64,000 nucleotides of DNA, from assembly GCF_036894955.1 (NCBI RefSeq), contig NZ_CP145905.1, positions 1,743,501 to 1,807,500 of the forward strand. Reading direction: 5' to 3'. This DNA is from Paenibacillus sp. KS-LC4 (lineage in GTDB: Bacteria > Bacillota > Bacilli > Paenibacillales > Paenibacillaceae). Under the pieces are notes generated by a model. That model was not told where the DNA came from. It ran no database searches and worked only from the letters and a program-made list of their open reading frames with translations. Positions 56,301 to 64,000 of the stretch are shown piece after piece. The translations under genes were made by a program, and so were the position numbers. The stretch's first letter is position 1. Each line of letters starts with the position of its first letter.

Positions 56301-57051
56301 GCTGTTCGAGCTTGCGGATGCGGCGGAGGGAGCGCCGGCGGTAGCGGCGGTGCATATCGTATCGCTGAAGCCGTTCACGAACAAGAAGGGCAATGCGATG
56401 GGTTTTCTGGAGCTGGAGGATCGCATCCTCCGCGTCGAAGCCGTTGTGTTCCCGGCCGTGTGGAAGCGCTGCGGGGATAAGCTGGAAAAGGGAGGCCTCG
56501 CCATTGTGCAGGCGACCGTGCAGCATCAGGATGAGGAGTTTAAACTCATCCTGGAGGATGTTGTGCCGCTTGCAGGCGGAGCTGCTGCGGCCGGGGCGCC
56601 GCTCGCAGAGCAGGCGCAGCGCCTCTTGCGGCAGGCGCAAGCCCGCGCCGCGAGAGGCGCGTGGCCCGGTCCCGGACAGGCGAAGCCGTCCGGGCAGGGC
56701 CAGAGCGGGGCGCGGGCGGCAACGCCAGCCGCCCCGGCGGGCCGCAGGCCCGGCACGGCTGCTGCGAGCGAAGCGCAGCAGGCGCAGCCGCGGGCACCGC
56801 GGCAGGAGCCCGCTGGGCGAAAGCGCCAGCGGGTTTACATCAAGCTCGCAGCCGCGCGCGAGCAGCTTGCCGCGCTGGAGCGGCTCAAGCAGCTGCTGGC
56901 CGAGCACCCCGGCCAGCTGGACACCGTTCTGTTCTACGAACGCGAACAGAAGCTGATCGCCCTTAGCGACAGCTACCGCGTCAAGCCGTCGCCGGAATTG
57001 TTCGGCGAAATTGAGCAGCTATTTGGCGAAGGCGCGGTCGTCGTCAAATAG
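53383..57051 (+). CDS. dnaE: DNA polymerase III alpha subunit (DnaE)
   Basis: A 1222-residue replicative polymerase. The N-terminal PHP domain starts '[19 protein letters not shown]'; the C-family palm carries '[14 protein letters not shown]' and the catalytic Asp residues in '[17 protein letters not shown]', with a third acidic residue region near '[13 protein letters not shown]'; a helix-hairpin-helix region follows near 820-850 and an OB fold near 990-1065. Residues about 1066-1149 are an Ala/Gly/Pro/Arg-rich stretch coded by very GC-rich DNA, unlike B. subtilis DnaE (about 1115 residues). ATG 53383 has GAGGGGGCGAGG upstream. Confidence 0.96.
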   Translation: MTANESPFVHLHVHSEYSLLDGAARIRDLTARAAELGMKALALTDHGVMYGAIPFIRACQQHGIKPIVGCEMYMTAGSRFEKGSRKENPIYHLILLAKNETGYRNLMKLSSIAHLEGFHYRPRVDPEMLAKHAEGIVCLSACLGGEVSQHLLHDRPEEARKAAERYRDIFGDDFYLELQDHHLLEQKKVNAAMIELARETGIQLAVTNDVHYMTAADAEMQDVLICIGTGKSVDDEDRMKMQTDQMYLKSGEEMAALFRHVPQAIANTAAIADKCTLELAFGRAPLPVFHPVPEGASSAGYLQQLCSEGLLARYSLLPEWTQEPDFRRQAEQRLAYELSVIEKMGFSDYFLIVWDFIRFAHEQGIRTGPGRGSSAGSLVAYTLRITDVDPLKYKLLFERFLNPERISMPDIDIDFNDERRDEVIAYVAQKYGEGHVAQIITFGTMAAKAAVRDVGRAMNVPFAEVDRAAKLIPRQLGITLAEALRTTEGLREAAERLPKTAAMLDMALKVEGMPRHASTHAAGVVIASEPLTEYVPLQAGGEGAVLTQYSMEHLEAIGLLKMDFLGLRTLSILERTLNWVKEQYGETIDFRTIPDNDPETYAMLGRGETTGIFQLESSGVRRVLRDLKASEFEDIVSVLALYRPGPMEFIPKYIQGKHGEVQVEYPHPSLEPILADTYGIIVYQEQIMQIASSMAGFSLGEADLLRRAVSKKKREVLDEQREHFVKGSVTQGYSEDEANLVYDMIVRFADYGFPRAHAAAYGVLAFQTAWLKAHYPVPFMASMLASVNGNQRKTAEYVDECRRMGIQVLPPDVNESGVTFTPVEGAVRFGLATVKNVGTQAIEALRKEREDKPFVSLLDLCRRVDLRVVNKRVLESLIQAGAFDSLPGHRAQLLGALEETVEAAVKWRKERAELQIELFGFDEVQNWDVELPDIRPFSTAEQLEFERELLGMYLSGHPLDAVEEQLAPLGLDRLFELADAAEGAPAVAAVHIVSLKPFTNKKGNAMGFLELEDRILRVEAVVFPAVWKRCGDKLEKGGLAIVQATVQHQDEEFKLILEDVVPLAGGAAAAGAPLAEQAQRLLRQAQARAARGAWPGPGQAKPSGQGQSGARAATPAAPAGRRPGTAAASEAQQAQPRAPRQEPAGRKRQRVYIKLAAAREQLAALERLKQLLAEHPGQLDTVLFYEREQKLIALSDSYRVKPSPELFGEIEQLFGEGAVVVK

Positions 57052-57365
57052 GCGAGAGGCAGAAAAGCATGAAATAGCGTTCCCTTATAGGGCTGGTCTT
57101 TGCAGTCAAGAGCGAAGACCAGCCTTATTTTAACCCCATCCCTCAAGCTAGGTATCCTCTCCGCAAGCGAATTCAAAATGATGCACATATCTACTGATAT
57201 TCGCATACATTTAGGGATACAAGCGGAGAAATGCGGGAGGCCAGCTGCTGCTTGCGGGCTTAGGGATACAGCTTCCGCGAAGGGCTGCAGCTTGAATAAG
57301 GCTGCGAAAGCCGCATTGCCGCTGCTTACGCTGCATTGCAGCGTACAAGCATGGGAGGGATGGAT
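57052..57365. other. intergenic region with terminator after dnaE
   Basis: The first 80 bases hold the dnaE terminator. The remaining 230 bases are GC-rich with several GCTGC-type short repeats (57236-57345) but no gene that I can support. The ribosome site of the next gene (GGGAGGG) is at the end. Confidence 0.6.
57088..57132 (+). terminator. intrinsic terminator after dnaE
   Basis: GGCTGGTCTT and AAGACCAGCC form a 10-bp stem with a 14-base loop, followed by TTATTTTA. Confidence 0.8.
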
Positions 57366-57866
57366 ATGGCTTCAACATCCAGAATTGAAGCGTGGCTTAG
57401 CAAGCGCGGAGTGAAGGTTGATGATATTGCTGAAATTGTATATTCACTGCAGCGGCCTTACAATGCGAGCTTATGCATGAAGGAATGCGAGGATAGCGTC
57501 CGGGCTGTACTGGGCAAGCGCGAGGTGCAGTATGTTTTATATACGGGCATCGCACTAGACGAGCTTGCGGAGCGCAAATTGTTGCCCGAGCCGCTACAGG
57601 CGATAATGGAAAATGACGAGTCGCTGTATGGCGTGGACGAGACGCTTGCGCTTGGCATTACGAATGTGTACGGAATGATTGGCTTGACGAGTTTTGGTTA
57701 TTTGGATAAAGTGAAGCCTGGCATAATAAGTCAGCTTAATCTTAAGGGGAGGCATATTCATGTGTTCCTCGATGATCTCGTAGCAGGACTTGCGGCAGCG
57801 GCCTCAGCAAGAATTGCCCATCAGGACCCGAAAGCGCAGCAATACCATTTGCCCGATTCCCCATGA
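57366..57866 (+). CDS. phosphatidylglycerophosphatase A-like protein (YutG family)
   Basis: A 166-residue protein of the PgpA/YutG family. The marks are 'SLQRPYNASLCMKECEDSVR', 'EVQYVLYTGIALDELAERKL', 'ESLYGVDETLALGITNVYGM' and 'FLDDLVAGLAAAASARI'. Members dephosphorylate phosphatidylglycerophosphate in lipid synthesis, but this soluble Bacillus-type group is not well tested. The ATG at 57366 is placed by GGGAGG seven bases before; earlier in-frame ATGs precede that site. Confidence 0.82.
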   Translation: MASTSRIEAWLSKRGVKVDDIAEIVYSLQRPYNASLCMKECEDSVRAVLGKREVQYVLYTGIALDELAERKLLPEPLQAIMENDESLYGVDETLALGITNVYGMIGLTSFGYLDKVKPGIISQLNLKGRHIHVFLDDLVAGLAAAASARIAHQDPKAQQYHLPDSP

Positions 57867-57964
57867 TTATGATATTATTATAAGATCATATGACCTGTTA
57901 ACGGGACTTAGCTATGTTTAAGATGTAAACTTTGCCCGTAGCAAAGTTTTCAGGAGGTACCACA

Positions 57965-58153
57965 ATGTGGACGGTCATTTATATCGCACCAACAGCAAAA
58001 ATCGCAGAGAATATCAAGAAACGGCTTACGGAAGAAGGATTTCTCGTGAAGATCCGTCCAGTCAATCTGTCTAAACAGCAATTCGAAATATTGGTGCCGT
58101 CGGGTGAGCTGGAGGAAGTTCAAGAAGTATTTAACTCCTTGTTTCAGCCGTAA
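57965..58153 (+). CDS. small DUF2007-like protein upstream of accD
   Basis: A 62-residue protein: 'VIYIAPTAKIAENIKKRLTE' then 'EGFLVKIRPVNLSKQQFEIL' and 'PSGELEEVQEVFNSL'. The beta-alpha-beta pattern with 'AP(T)' at the start resembles DUF2007-type signal-transducing domains and PII-like folds; this is a weak match. The ATG has a very good AGGAGG site. It lies just before accD and may be cotranscribed with it. Confidence 0.75.
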   Translation: MWTVIYIAPTAKIAENIKKRLTEEGFLVKIRPVNLSKQQFEILVPSGELEEVQEVFNSLFQP

Positions 58154-58193
58154 TGGATTCCATTATTCGATTGCGCCTTGAGAGGTGTCATAC

Positions 58194-59066
58194 GTGCAAA
58201 TAAAGGACTTGTTTACGAAGAAGAAATACGCGACAGTACCTTCGGAGCGCCCTAAACGCGACATTCCAGAAGGACTGATGAATAAGTGTACGCGGTGCGG
58301 AACGATTCAATACAGCAAGGAGCTGGAGAAGAATCTAAAGGTCTGCTCCTCCTGCGGCTATCACTTCCGACTTTCGGCTTGGGAGCGCATTGCCTTAACG
58401 CTTGATGAAGGACAGCTAACGGAATACGATACCGATCTTGTATCGGAAGATCCGCTTGGTTTCCCAGGCTATGTGAGCAAGCTGGAGCAGCAATTGGCTA
58501 AGAACCCGAACTTGCGTGAAGCAGTTGTTACCGGCGAAGGAACTATCGGCGGTCTACCTGTCGTTGTCGCTGTCATGAGCTTTGACTTTTTCAGCGGCAG
58601 CATGGGCTCAGTCGTAGGGGAAAAGATAACACGGGCTGTAGAAGCGGCGCTTGACAAGCGCCTGCCGCTTATTATTTTCTCGACATCGGGTGGCGCACGC
58701 ATGCAGGAAAGCATTCTCAGCCTCATGCAAATGGCCAAAACAAGCGCAGCGCTTTCGAAGCTTCATGAAGCGGGCGGCTTGTTTATCTCGGTATTCACCG
58801 ATCCAACGATGGGTGGCGTATCGGCGAGCTTCGCAAGTCTTGGCGACTACAATTTGGCCGAGCCTGGCGCGTTAGTAGGCTTCGCAGGCCGCATTGTAAT
58901 CGAGCAGACGATTCGTCAGAAGCTGCCGGACAACTTCCAGACGGCGGAATTCAATTTGCAGCATGGACAGCTTGATATGGTTGTACACCGTAACGACATG
59001 AAGCATATGCTGACCAAACTGCTTGATATGCATACCGCAGGGGAGGGATTGTCTAATGGCGGGTGA
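58194..59066 (+). CDS. accD: acetyl-CoA carboxylase carboxyltransferase beta subunit
   Basis: A 290-residue subunit of the carboxyltransferase that makes malonyl-CoA for fatty-acid synthesis. The N-terminal zinc ribbon is '[15 protein letters not shown]' and '[12 protein letters not shown]'; the crotonase-fold core has '[16 protein letters not shown]', '[20 protein letters not shown]' and '[13 protein letters not shown]'. The GTG at 58194 is chosen because GAGAGGTG lies eight bases upstream; a GTG three codons earlier overlaps that site. Its end overlaps accA by 11 bases. Confidence 0.95.
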   Translation: MQIKDLFTKKKYATVPSERPKRDIPEGLMNKCTRCGTIQYSKELEKNLKVCSSCGYHFRLSAWERIALTLDEGQLTEYDTDLVSEDPLGFPGYVSKLEQQLAKNPNLREAVVTGEGTIGGLPVVVAVMSFDFFSGSMGSVVGEKITRAVEAALDKRLPLIIFSTSGGARMQESILSLMQMAKTSAALSKLHEAGGLFISVFTDPTMGGVSASFASLGDYNLAEPGALVGFAGRIVIEQTIRQKLPDNFQTAEFNLQHGQLDMVVHRNDMKHMLTKLLDMHTAGEGLSNGG

Positions 59067-60132
59067 GCTTCCGTTCGAGAAACCACTCAGTGATTTAAGA
59101 GAAAAGATAAAGACGCTGGAGGCGCTCGCGGCGGGCAATGGCATGGATTTTTCTGAGGAAATTGCCCGGCTTGAAGAGCGCTGCAAGCAACTGGAACAGG
59201 AAATGTACCAGGAGCTGACCCCCGCGCAAAAAATGCATGTAGCGCGCCATCAACAGCGTCCTACCACGCTGGATTTCATTCAGGCGGTGTTTACCGATTT
59301 CATCGAGCTGCATGGCGACCGCTTGTTTGCCGATGATTTAGCTATCGTAGGCGGACTTGCCAAGCTGAACGGCGTACCGGTAACGGTTGTCGGACACCAG
59401 CGCGGCAAGGATACGCGCGATAACATCGCCCGTTTCTTCGGAAGTCCCCACCCGGAAGGTTTCCGCAAGGCGCTGCGCTTCATGCAGCAGGCCAATAAAT
59501 TTAATCGTCCCATTATTACATTTATTGATACGAAAGGTGCGTATCCTGGCAATACTGCTGAGGAACGGGGCCAATCGGAAGCAATTGCCCGTAATTTGCG
59601 GGAGATGGCTAGTTTCGGCGTTCCGATTATTTGCGTCGTTATTGGCGAAGGCGGCAGCGGCGGCGCGCTTGCGCTTGGCGTAGGCAATCGGGTGCTGATG
59701 CTGGAAAATGCGATCTATTCTGCGATTTCGCCGAATGGAGCAGCCTCGATTCTCTGGAAGGATGCATCGAAAGCCGATCAGGCCGCTGAAGCGATGAAGA
59801 TTACAGCCAAGGATTTACTCGCGTTTGAAGTCATCGAGGACATTGTGGAGGAGCCGCAGGGCGGTGCGCATCGTGATCTTGCTTATACAGCAGAGCACTT
59901 GAAGGCCAAGCTGTGGAGCCATTTGCAGGAGCTTCGCGCGATGACTCCGGAAGCGTTGAAGGAAGACCGCTACAGCAAATTCCGCAAAATAGGCAAGTTC
60001 CAGATTGCTAAGCAGTTGCAGGTTGAAGAGAAGCAAACCGCTGAGCTGGCGGGCGAGCTTGTCGAGGCTGCGGCAGCAAGCGGAGAACCAAGCACCGAGA
60101 AAGCCGTGCAGCCACAATCGGCGCAGGTATAG
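59056..60132 (+). CDS. accA: acetyl-CoA carboxylase carboxyltransferase alpha subunit
   Basis: A 358-residue partner of AccD. It has the N-terminal coiled helix ('[19 protein letters not shown]'), then '[20 protein letters not shown]', '[19 protein letters not shown]', '[19 protein letters not shown]', '[20 protein letters not shown]' and '[16 protein letters not shown]'. The C-terminus has about 35 extra Ala/Glu-rich residues. The ATG at 59056 has GGGGAGGG at good distance. In many Firmicutes pfkA follows; here it does not. Confidence 0.95.
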   Translation: MAGELPFEKPLSDLREKIKTLEALAAGNGMDFSEEIARLEERCKQLEQEMYQELTPAQKMHVARHQQRPTTLDFIQAVFTDFIELHGDRLFADDLAIVGGLAKLNGVPVTVVGHQRGKDTRDNIARFFGSPHPEGFRKALRFMQQANKFNRPIITFIDTKGAYPGNTAEERGQSEAIARNLREMASFGVPIICVVIGEGGSGGALALGVGNRVLMLENAIYSAISPNGAASILWKDASKADQAAEAMKITAKDLLAFEVIEDIVEEPQGGAHRDLAYTAEHLKAKLWSHLQELRAMTPEALKEDRYSKFRKIGKFQIAKQLQVEEKQTAELAGELVEAAAASGEPSTEKAVQPQSAQV

Positions 60133-60453
60133 TTTACAAATATTTTATACTGTACAAGCTGCCCGTAATCGTGTAATTTAAGTTGTGGTCAAGGTGAAAC
60201 GGCTGTCGCCATCCTTTGGCAGCGCTGCTCGTTTCAGTCCGAGAAATAGAGAGAAAGTATGGCGAAATGATATACTTTCCTATATTTCAAGGTGAAACGG
60301 CTGTCGTCGTCCTTTGGCGGCGCTGCGCGTTTCAGTAACGGAAATATAAGCTTATTTATATGTGAACAGCTTATAAATACTTATATGTTTAAAAGAAGAT
60401 AAACTAGCAAGGCCTACCAATCAAGCAGGCAATATAACGGAGGAAAACTAAAC
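60133..60453. other. intergenic region between accA and pyk, with repeat element
   Basis: This 321-base gap holds the inverted copy of the paired palindromic repeat and an AT-rich stretch before pyk that may include its promoter. The pfkA gene found here in B. subtilis is absent. The pyk ribosome site (CGGAGG) is at the right end. Confidence 0.7.
60190..60343 (-). repeat. paired palindromic repeat element, copy B
   Basis: Two units (60190-60246 and 60288-60343) begin CAAGGTGAAACGGC and end at CGTTTCAGT(C/A); in reverse complement they align with copy A at 27961-28116 across both units, the palindromic spacer and part of the AT-rich flank (AAATATAAGC). I estimate about 85% identity by eye. 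Confidence 0.9.
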
Positions 60454-62208
60454 ATGCGTAAAACAAAGATTGTATGTACAATCGGACCATCCAGCGAATC
60501 ACTTGAAAACACGAAGAAGCTTATTCAAGCGGGCATGAACGTTGCTCGTCTGAACTTCTCCCATGGCGATTTTGAAGAGCACGGTAACCGCATCAAGAAT
60601 ATTCGTCAAGCAAATATCGAACTCGGCAAAACAACAGCCATTCTACTTGATACGAAAGGTCCAGAAATTCGTCTGGGCAAATTGAAAGAAGAGCCAATTG
60701 AGCTGGTTCAAGGCGAGAAGGTCGCGTTGACAACAGAAGAAATTCTTGGCGATGTAACGCGTATTCCAATTACGTATACGGATCTGCCTAACGACGTATC
60801 GGTTGGTTCAACCATTTTGATTGATGACGGCCTCATTGGCTTGACGGTTGAAGATGTGCAAGGTACAGAAATCATTTGCCGTATCGTCAACAGCGGTCAA
60901 ATTAAAAGCAAGAAGGGCGTTAACGTACCGGGCGTAAACATCTCGCTTCCTGGTATTACAGAGAAAGACGCGAATGACATCGTCTTCGGTATTGAGCAAG
61001 GCGTAGATTTCATTGCGGCTTCCTTCGTGCGTAAAGCAAGCGATGTTTTGGAAATTCGCGAGCTTTTGGAGCGCCACAATGCGGGTCATATCCAGATTAT
61101 TTCTAAAATTGAGAACCAGCAGGGCGTAGACAACCTTGATGAAATTTTGGAAGTTTCCGATGGCCTGATGGTTGCCCGTGGCGACCTTGGCGTTGAAATT
61201 CCAGCAGAAGAAGTACCACTCGTACAAAAAGCAATGATTCAAAAATGTAACCGCGCTGGCAAGCCCGTTATTACAGCAACACAAATGCTGGATTCGATGC
61301 AGCGCAACCCGCGTCCGACTCGCGCTGAGGCGAGTGACGTAGCGAATGCGATTTTTGACGGTACAGACGCGATCATGCTTTCTGGCGAAACAGCCGCTGG
61401 TAAATATCCAGTTGAATCGGTACAAACGATGGCCCGTATCGCTGAGCGTGCAGAATCCGCTCTTGAATACCGTGAAATTTTCACGAAGCAAGCGAATGCA
61501 CAGCAAACAAGCGTAACGGAAGCGATCTCCCAAGCGGTAGCTAATTCCGCATTTGATCTGAAAGCGAAAGCGATCGTTACTTCGACGCAAAGCGGCTTCA
61601 CTTCCCGTATGGTATCCAAATACCGTCCGAAAGCGCCAATCATTGCGGTAACAACAGAAGAAACGGTTATGCGTCGTCTGGCACTTGTATGGGGCGTTTA
61701 TCCAGTTAAAGGTGCGCTCGTTGATTCCACAGACGGTTTGTTCGAAAATGCAGTAACGGGTGCGCTTAGCACGGGCTTGCTTGCTCTTGGTGATACAATC
61801 GTTATTACGGCGGGTGTGCCAGTTGGCCGCTCTGGAACAACAAACCTAATTAAAATTCACCACATTGGCGAGCTTCTGGCAAATGGACAAGGTATCGGCA
61901 GCCAAACGGCTACTGGTAAAGTAGTCGTTGCCCGCACGCCTGAAGAAGCGATTGCAAAAACAACACAAGGCTCGATACTGGTAACTGTTTCGACCGATAA
62001 AGAATATATGCCTGCATTTGAGAAAGCGGCTGCTGTCGTAACGGAACAAGGCGGTATTACTAGCCATGCAGCAGTTTGCGGCATCAACCTCGGAATTCCA
62101 GTTATTCTGGGTATTAGTAACGCTACGACGATTTTGGAAGATGGAATGGAAGTTACGCTTTATGGCGAAACAGGCGTCATTTACTCCGGTCAATCCAAAT
62201 CCGTATAA
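60454..62208 (+). CDS. pyk: pyruvate kinase
   Basis: A 584-residue enzyme converting phosphoenolpyruvate and ADP to pyruvate and ATP. The TIM-barrel and active site are marked by '[16 protein letters not shown]', '[13 protein letters not shown]', '[19 protein letters not shown]' (catalytic Lys), '[19 protein letters not shown]' and '[18 protein letters not shown]'. After residue 475 comes the extra PEP-utiliser-like domain of Bacillus-type kinases, with '[20 protein letters not shown]'. Ribosome site CGGAGG. In B. subtilis pfkA precedes pyk; here a repeat element does. Confidence 0.97.
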   Translation: MRKTKIVCTIGPSSESLENTKKLIQAGMNVARLNFSHGDFEEHGNRIKNIRQANIELGKTTAILLDTKGPEIRLGKLKEEPIELVQGEKVALTTEEILGDVTRIPITYTDLPNDVSVGSTILIDDGLIGLTVEDVQGTEIICRIVNSGQIKSKKGVNVPGVNISLPGITEKDANDIVFGIEQGVDFIAASFVRKASDVLEIRELLERHNAGHIQIISKIENQQGVDNLDEILEVSDGLMVARGDLGVEIPAEEVPLVQKAMIQKCNRAGKPVITATQMLDSMQRNPRPTRAEASDVANAIFDGTDAIMLSGETAAGKYPVESVQTMARIAERAESALEYREIFTKQANAQQTSVTEAISQAVANSAFDLKAKAIVTSTQSGFTSRMVSKYRPKAPIIAVTTEETVMRRLALVWGVYPVKGALVDSTDGLFENAVTGALSTGLLALGDTIVITAGVPVGRSGTTNLIKIHHIGELLANGQGIGSQTATGKVVVARTPEEAIAKTTQGSILVTVSTDKEYMPAFEKAAAVVTEQGGITSHAAVCGINLGIPVILGISNATTILEDGMEVTLYGETGVIYSGQSKSV

Positions 62209-62222
62209 CTTTTGAATTAGAA

Positions 62223-62237
62223 TGGCTTTCGGCCGTT
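62223..62237 (+). repeat. fragment of the palindromic repeat after pyk
   Basis: ATGGCTTTCGGCCGTTG matches the GGCTTTCGGCCGTT core of copy A at 28004-28012 and 28094-28110 but lacks the rest. It is too short to exclude chance, though it lies just after pyk, whose upstream side has copy B. Confidence 0.4.
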
Positions 62238-62277
62238 GCAATTTAACTGCATATTCTCTGCTCGTATAGGACAGAGC

Positions 62278-62316
62278 AACAACAAGCGATGGTGAATTCA
62301 CCGTCGCTTTTGTTGA
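62278..62316. terminator. near-perfect palindrome, probable terminator after pyk
   Basis: CAACAAGCGATGGTGAA and TTCACCGTCGCTTTTGTTG pair over about 16 bases with two interruptions. The stem is long, but the T-run is short. Confidence 0.7.
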
Positions 62317-62337
62317 AATTTAAGGGAGGTTTACATT

Positions 62338-62814
62338 TTGAGCAGTCCGTTATCTGGCTGGTTCGCACATCCGCTACGCGTTCGTTATCAGGAAACGGAT
62401 CAAATGGGAGTTGTGTATCACACCAACTATTTGAATTGGTTTGAAATTGGCCGCACCGAGCTGATACGATCGGCAGGCTTTGATTATAAATCTATTGAAC
62501 AAAGCGGAATGCTGCTGCCGGTCATTGATTTGCAATGCCATTATGCTTTGCCGGCGCGATATGACGATACGCTGCTTATTTGCACTCGCATAGCGGACTT
62601 TTCCTCCGTGCGCTTAGCCTTCGAATCTGAAATTCGCAAAGTGGATGAGGCGTCATTTAAGCCGGCTTTTTACGAGCGGGGAGATAGCCTTCCGGGGGAA
62701 CGGCTCGTTTCGGGAGGAACGAAGCATGTTTGGGTGAATAAGGAGTGGCGTCCCATGCGTTTGGACAAAGGGCTTCCTGCGCTGTATGATTTAATAAGGC
62801 AGATAATAAGCTAA
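62338..62814 (+). CDS. acyl-CoA thioesterase, YbgC/4HBT hotdog family
   Basis: A 158-residue hotdog thioesterase. The active-site signature is 'VRYQETDQMGVVYHTNYLNW' with the catalytic Asp, followed by 'FEIGRTELIRSAGFDYKSIE' on the long helix and 'PVIDLQCHYALPARYDD'. Members hydrolyse acyl-CoA thioesters; the chain preferred here is unknown. The start is TTG behind AAGGGAGG. It follows pyk with a terminator between them. Confidence 0.9.
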   Translation: MSSPLSGWFAHPLRVRYQETDQMGVVYHTNYLNWFEIGRTELIRSAGFDYKSIEQSGMLLPVIDLQCHYALPARYDDTLLICTRIADFSSVRLAFESEIRKVDEASFKPAFYERGDSLPGERLVSGGTKHVWVNKEWRPMRLDKGLPALYDLIRQIIS

Positions 62815-62860
62815 AGGATGGCTGCTGCTGCCTGCATATTGTGGACGGGAGGAATTTGTA

Positions 62861-63253
62861 ATGAAAAGGTGGATAATCGCAGCATTAATCATATTGCCTT
62901 TAATAGAGCTTTGGGGCATCGTACAAGTAAGCGGCTGGCTTGGCGGCTGGCAGACATTTGGGCTCATCGTTCTGTTCAGTATGGCGGGTGCGTATTTAAC
63001 GCTGGCGGAAGGACGCAAGGTGTGGACAGAGGCGCAGCTTCAGTTGCAGCAGGGTCAAATACCTGGTCGCAAGCTGCTTGAAGGTTTATGTGTGCTGGCA
63101 GGCGGTTTGCTGCTGCTGATTCCCGGATTTTTCACCGATCTGATCGGAATTACCTTTCTGCTGCCGTTTACGCGTTCCTTTTATCAGCAGGTCATGCTGC
63201 ATTGGCTGGAGAAACGGATACGCGGCGGGTCTTTTTCTATACGCAAGTTTTAA
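62861..63253 (+). CDS. fxsA: FxsA family membrane protein
   Basis: A 130-residue protein with three membrane segments and a basic tail, matching FxsA/YtzA: 'IIAALIILPLIELWGIVQVS', 'GWQTFGLIVLFSMAGAYL' and 'LCVLAGGLLLLIPGFFTDLI'. FxsA was named for suppressing F-plasmid exclusion of phage T7 in E. coli; its normal role is unknown. The ATG has GGGAGGAA upstream. B. subtilis ytzA is in the same pyk-side neighbourhood. Confidence 0.92.
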   Translation: MKRWIIAALIILPLIELWGIVQVSGWLGGWQTFGLIVLFSMAGAYLTLAEGRKVWTEAQLQLQQGQIPGRKLLEGLCVLAGGLLLLIPGFFTDLIGITFLLPFTRSFYQQVMLHWLEKRIRGGSFSIRKF

Positions 63254-63257
63254 TATA

Positions 63258-63274
63258 TTTACATTAGCTTAACA
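63258..63274 (+). promoter_or_regulatory. possible PhoP box upstream of ppk
   Basis: TTTACA-TTAGC-TTAACA fits two TT(A/T/C)ACA repeats spaced as in Pho boxes. Only two of the usual four repeats are seen, so this is tentative. Confidence 0.3.
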
Positions 63275-63339
63275 AATTTATAATATGACACGAATAGTTG
63301 TAGCGCATAATAGGGGCATATATGAGGGAGGCGCACATA

Positions 63340-64000
63340 ATGACAAAACATTTGTCCCACTATGTTAACAGAGATTTGAGCTGGGCCGAATTTAACTGCA
63401 GGGTGCTTCAAGAGGCGCAGGATATAAACAATCCTCTGCTGGAGCGGGCCAAGTTTCTGGCCATTGTATCCAGTAATTTAGACGAATTTATGAGTGTTCG
63501 CGTAGCGGGCATTCAAGAGCAAATTAAGGCGGGTTATTCTAAAATTGATTTTACAGGCTATACTCCCGCTGGCTTATGGAAACGATTAATTAAACGCACG
63601 AATCAAATGGTGCATGAACAATATAAATCTTATCGGGATGTGCTGCGCGGCTTGGGACGGGAAGGCATTACGATCCGTTCAATGAATGAGCTGAATCTGA
63701 CCCAGTCCAAGGCCGTATCGGAGTATTTTCATGAAATTGTATTTCCTGTCCTGACACCGATGGCGGTTGATCAGAGCAGGCCTTTTCCACTTGTACATAC
63801 GAAGGAGCTATATTTGGCTGTTTTATTGCGTCATCCAGATGCCGCGCCTGAGGAAGATCCGCTGTTTGCGATGGTGCAGGTGCCATCCATTTTAACGAGA
63901 TTTGTGCCGCTGCCTGAGCGTCCGAATAGCAAAAAACGCGAATATGTGCTGCTTGAGGATCTGATTGAGCAATTTATTGATACCCTTTTTAATGGTTATG
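63340..64000 (+). CDS. ppk: polyphosphate kinase, 5' part only
   Basis: The first 220 residues of PPK1; the gene runs past the window. The N-terminal domain is clear: 'YVNRDLSWAEFNCRVLQEAQ', 'NPLLERAKFLAIVSSNLDEF', 'MSVRVAGIQEQIKAGY' and 'VFPVLTPMAVDQSRPFPLV', the last being a highly conserved ATP-side block. The phosphorylated histidines would lie downstream of the window. PPK1 makes inorganic polyphosphate from ATP. The ATG at 63340 has GGGAGG upstream. A possible Pho box precedes it. Confidence 0.93.
   Translation, partial: MTKHLSHYVNRDLSWAEFNCRVLQEAQDINNPLLERAKFLAIVSSNLDEFMSVRVAGIQEQIKAGYSKIDFTGYTPAGLWKRLIKRTNQMVHEQYKSYRDVLRGLGREGITIRSMNELNLTQSKAVSEYFHEIVFPVLTPMAVDQSRPFPLVHTKELYLAVLLRHPDAAPEEDPLFAMVQVPSILTRFVPLPERPNSKKREYVLLEDLIEQFIDTLFNGY

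Noticed and set aside
56230..56907. Minus-strand and alternate-frame open frames over the dnaE 3' end
   Set aside because: They arise from the GC-rich low-complexity stretch of dnaE and have Arg/Ala/Pro-only composition.

Overview
The window looks like chromosome of a spore-forming, low-to-mid GC Firmicute, most likely Paenibacillus or a close relative. The evidence is sporulation genes (a GerMN-domain protein, YhbH, the YheC/YheD family, YtrH, YtrI), a Bacillus-type sufCDSUB operon, dnaE next to ytoI/ytpI/ytrI/ytrH and accDA, secreted plant-polysaccharide enzymes and strong AGGAGG-type ribosome sites. The genus is inferred from gene content; no rRNA or tRNA gene is present to confirm it.

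Layout. 1-5.5 kb: end of a GerMN protein, a translationally coupled RNA ligase/YpsA pair, and three membrane or exported proteins of unknown role. 5.6-7.9 kb (minus): glutaminase, a DUF4265-like protein and an M19 dipeptidase. 8.3-14.6 kb: secreted GH53 galactanase, a hydrolase-APS kinase fusion, YhbH (minus) and a secreted PL11 rhamnogalacturonan lyase; the two secreted enzymes each have a cre-like site upstream. 14.6-16.1 kb: a gene-poor stretch with a 7-bp tandem array and a non-coding block bounded by inverted copies of a short motif. 16.2-24.6 kb: sbcDC, small membrane proteins, a PAS-GGDEF-EAL protein and yunC. 24.7-27.8 kb: mtnKA (methionine salvage) and a DUF1802 protein. 28.2-33.3 kb: sufCDSUB (Fe-S assembly). 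33.4-39.5 kb: two HD-GYP proteins around a MoaD-MoaE fusion and a YunD-like phosphoesterase, then a YfkAB-type radical SAM protein. 39.7-40.9 kb: an IS1595-like insertion element. 41.0-49.4 kb: a HAD phosphatase, then a six-gene minus-strand operon of five ATP-grasp YheC/YheD paralogues plus a GNAT, with yheA divergent from it. 49.4-53.3 kb: a frameshifted XRE regulator, ytoI, ytpI, ytrI, ytrH. 53.4-64 kb (plus): dnaE, a PgpA-like protein, accDA, pyk, a thioesterase, fxsA and the start of ppk.

Most of the window is ordinary core and sporulation genome. The most interesting parts are the five-paralogue ATP-grasp operon, the RNA ligase-SLOG pair, the hydrolase-CysC fusion that looks like a recent stop-codon loss, two copies of a paired palindromic repeat upstream of sufC and pyk, and an 18-20 bp motif that bounds both the insertion element and a non-coding block 24 kb away. 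I found no CRISPR array, prophage, rRNA or tRNA. All functional calls rest on recognising motifs by eye; no database search was run.
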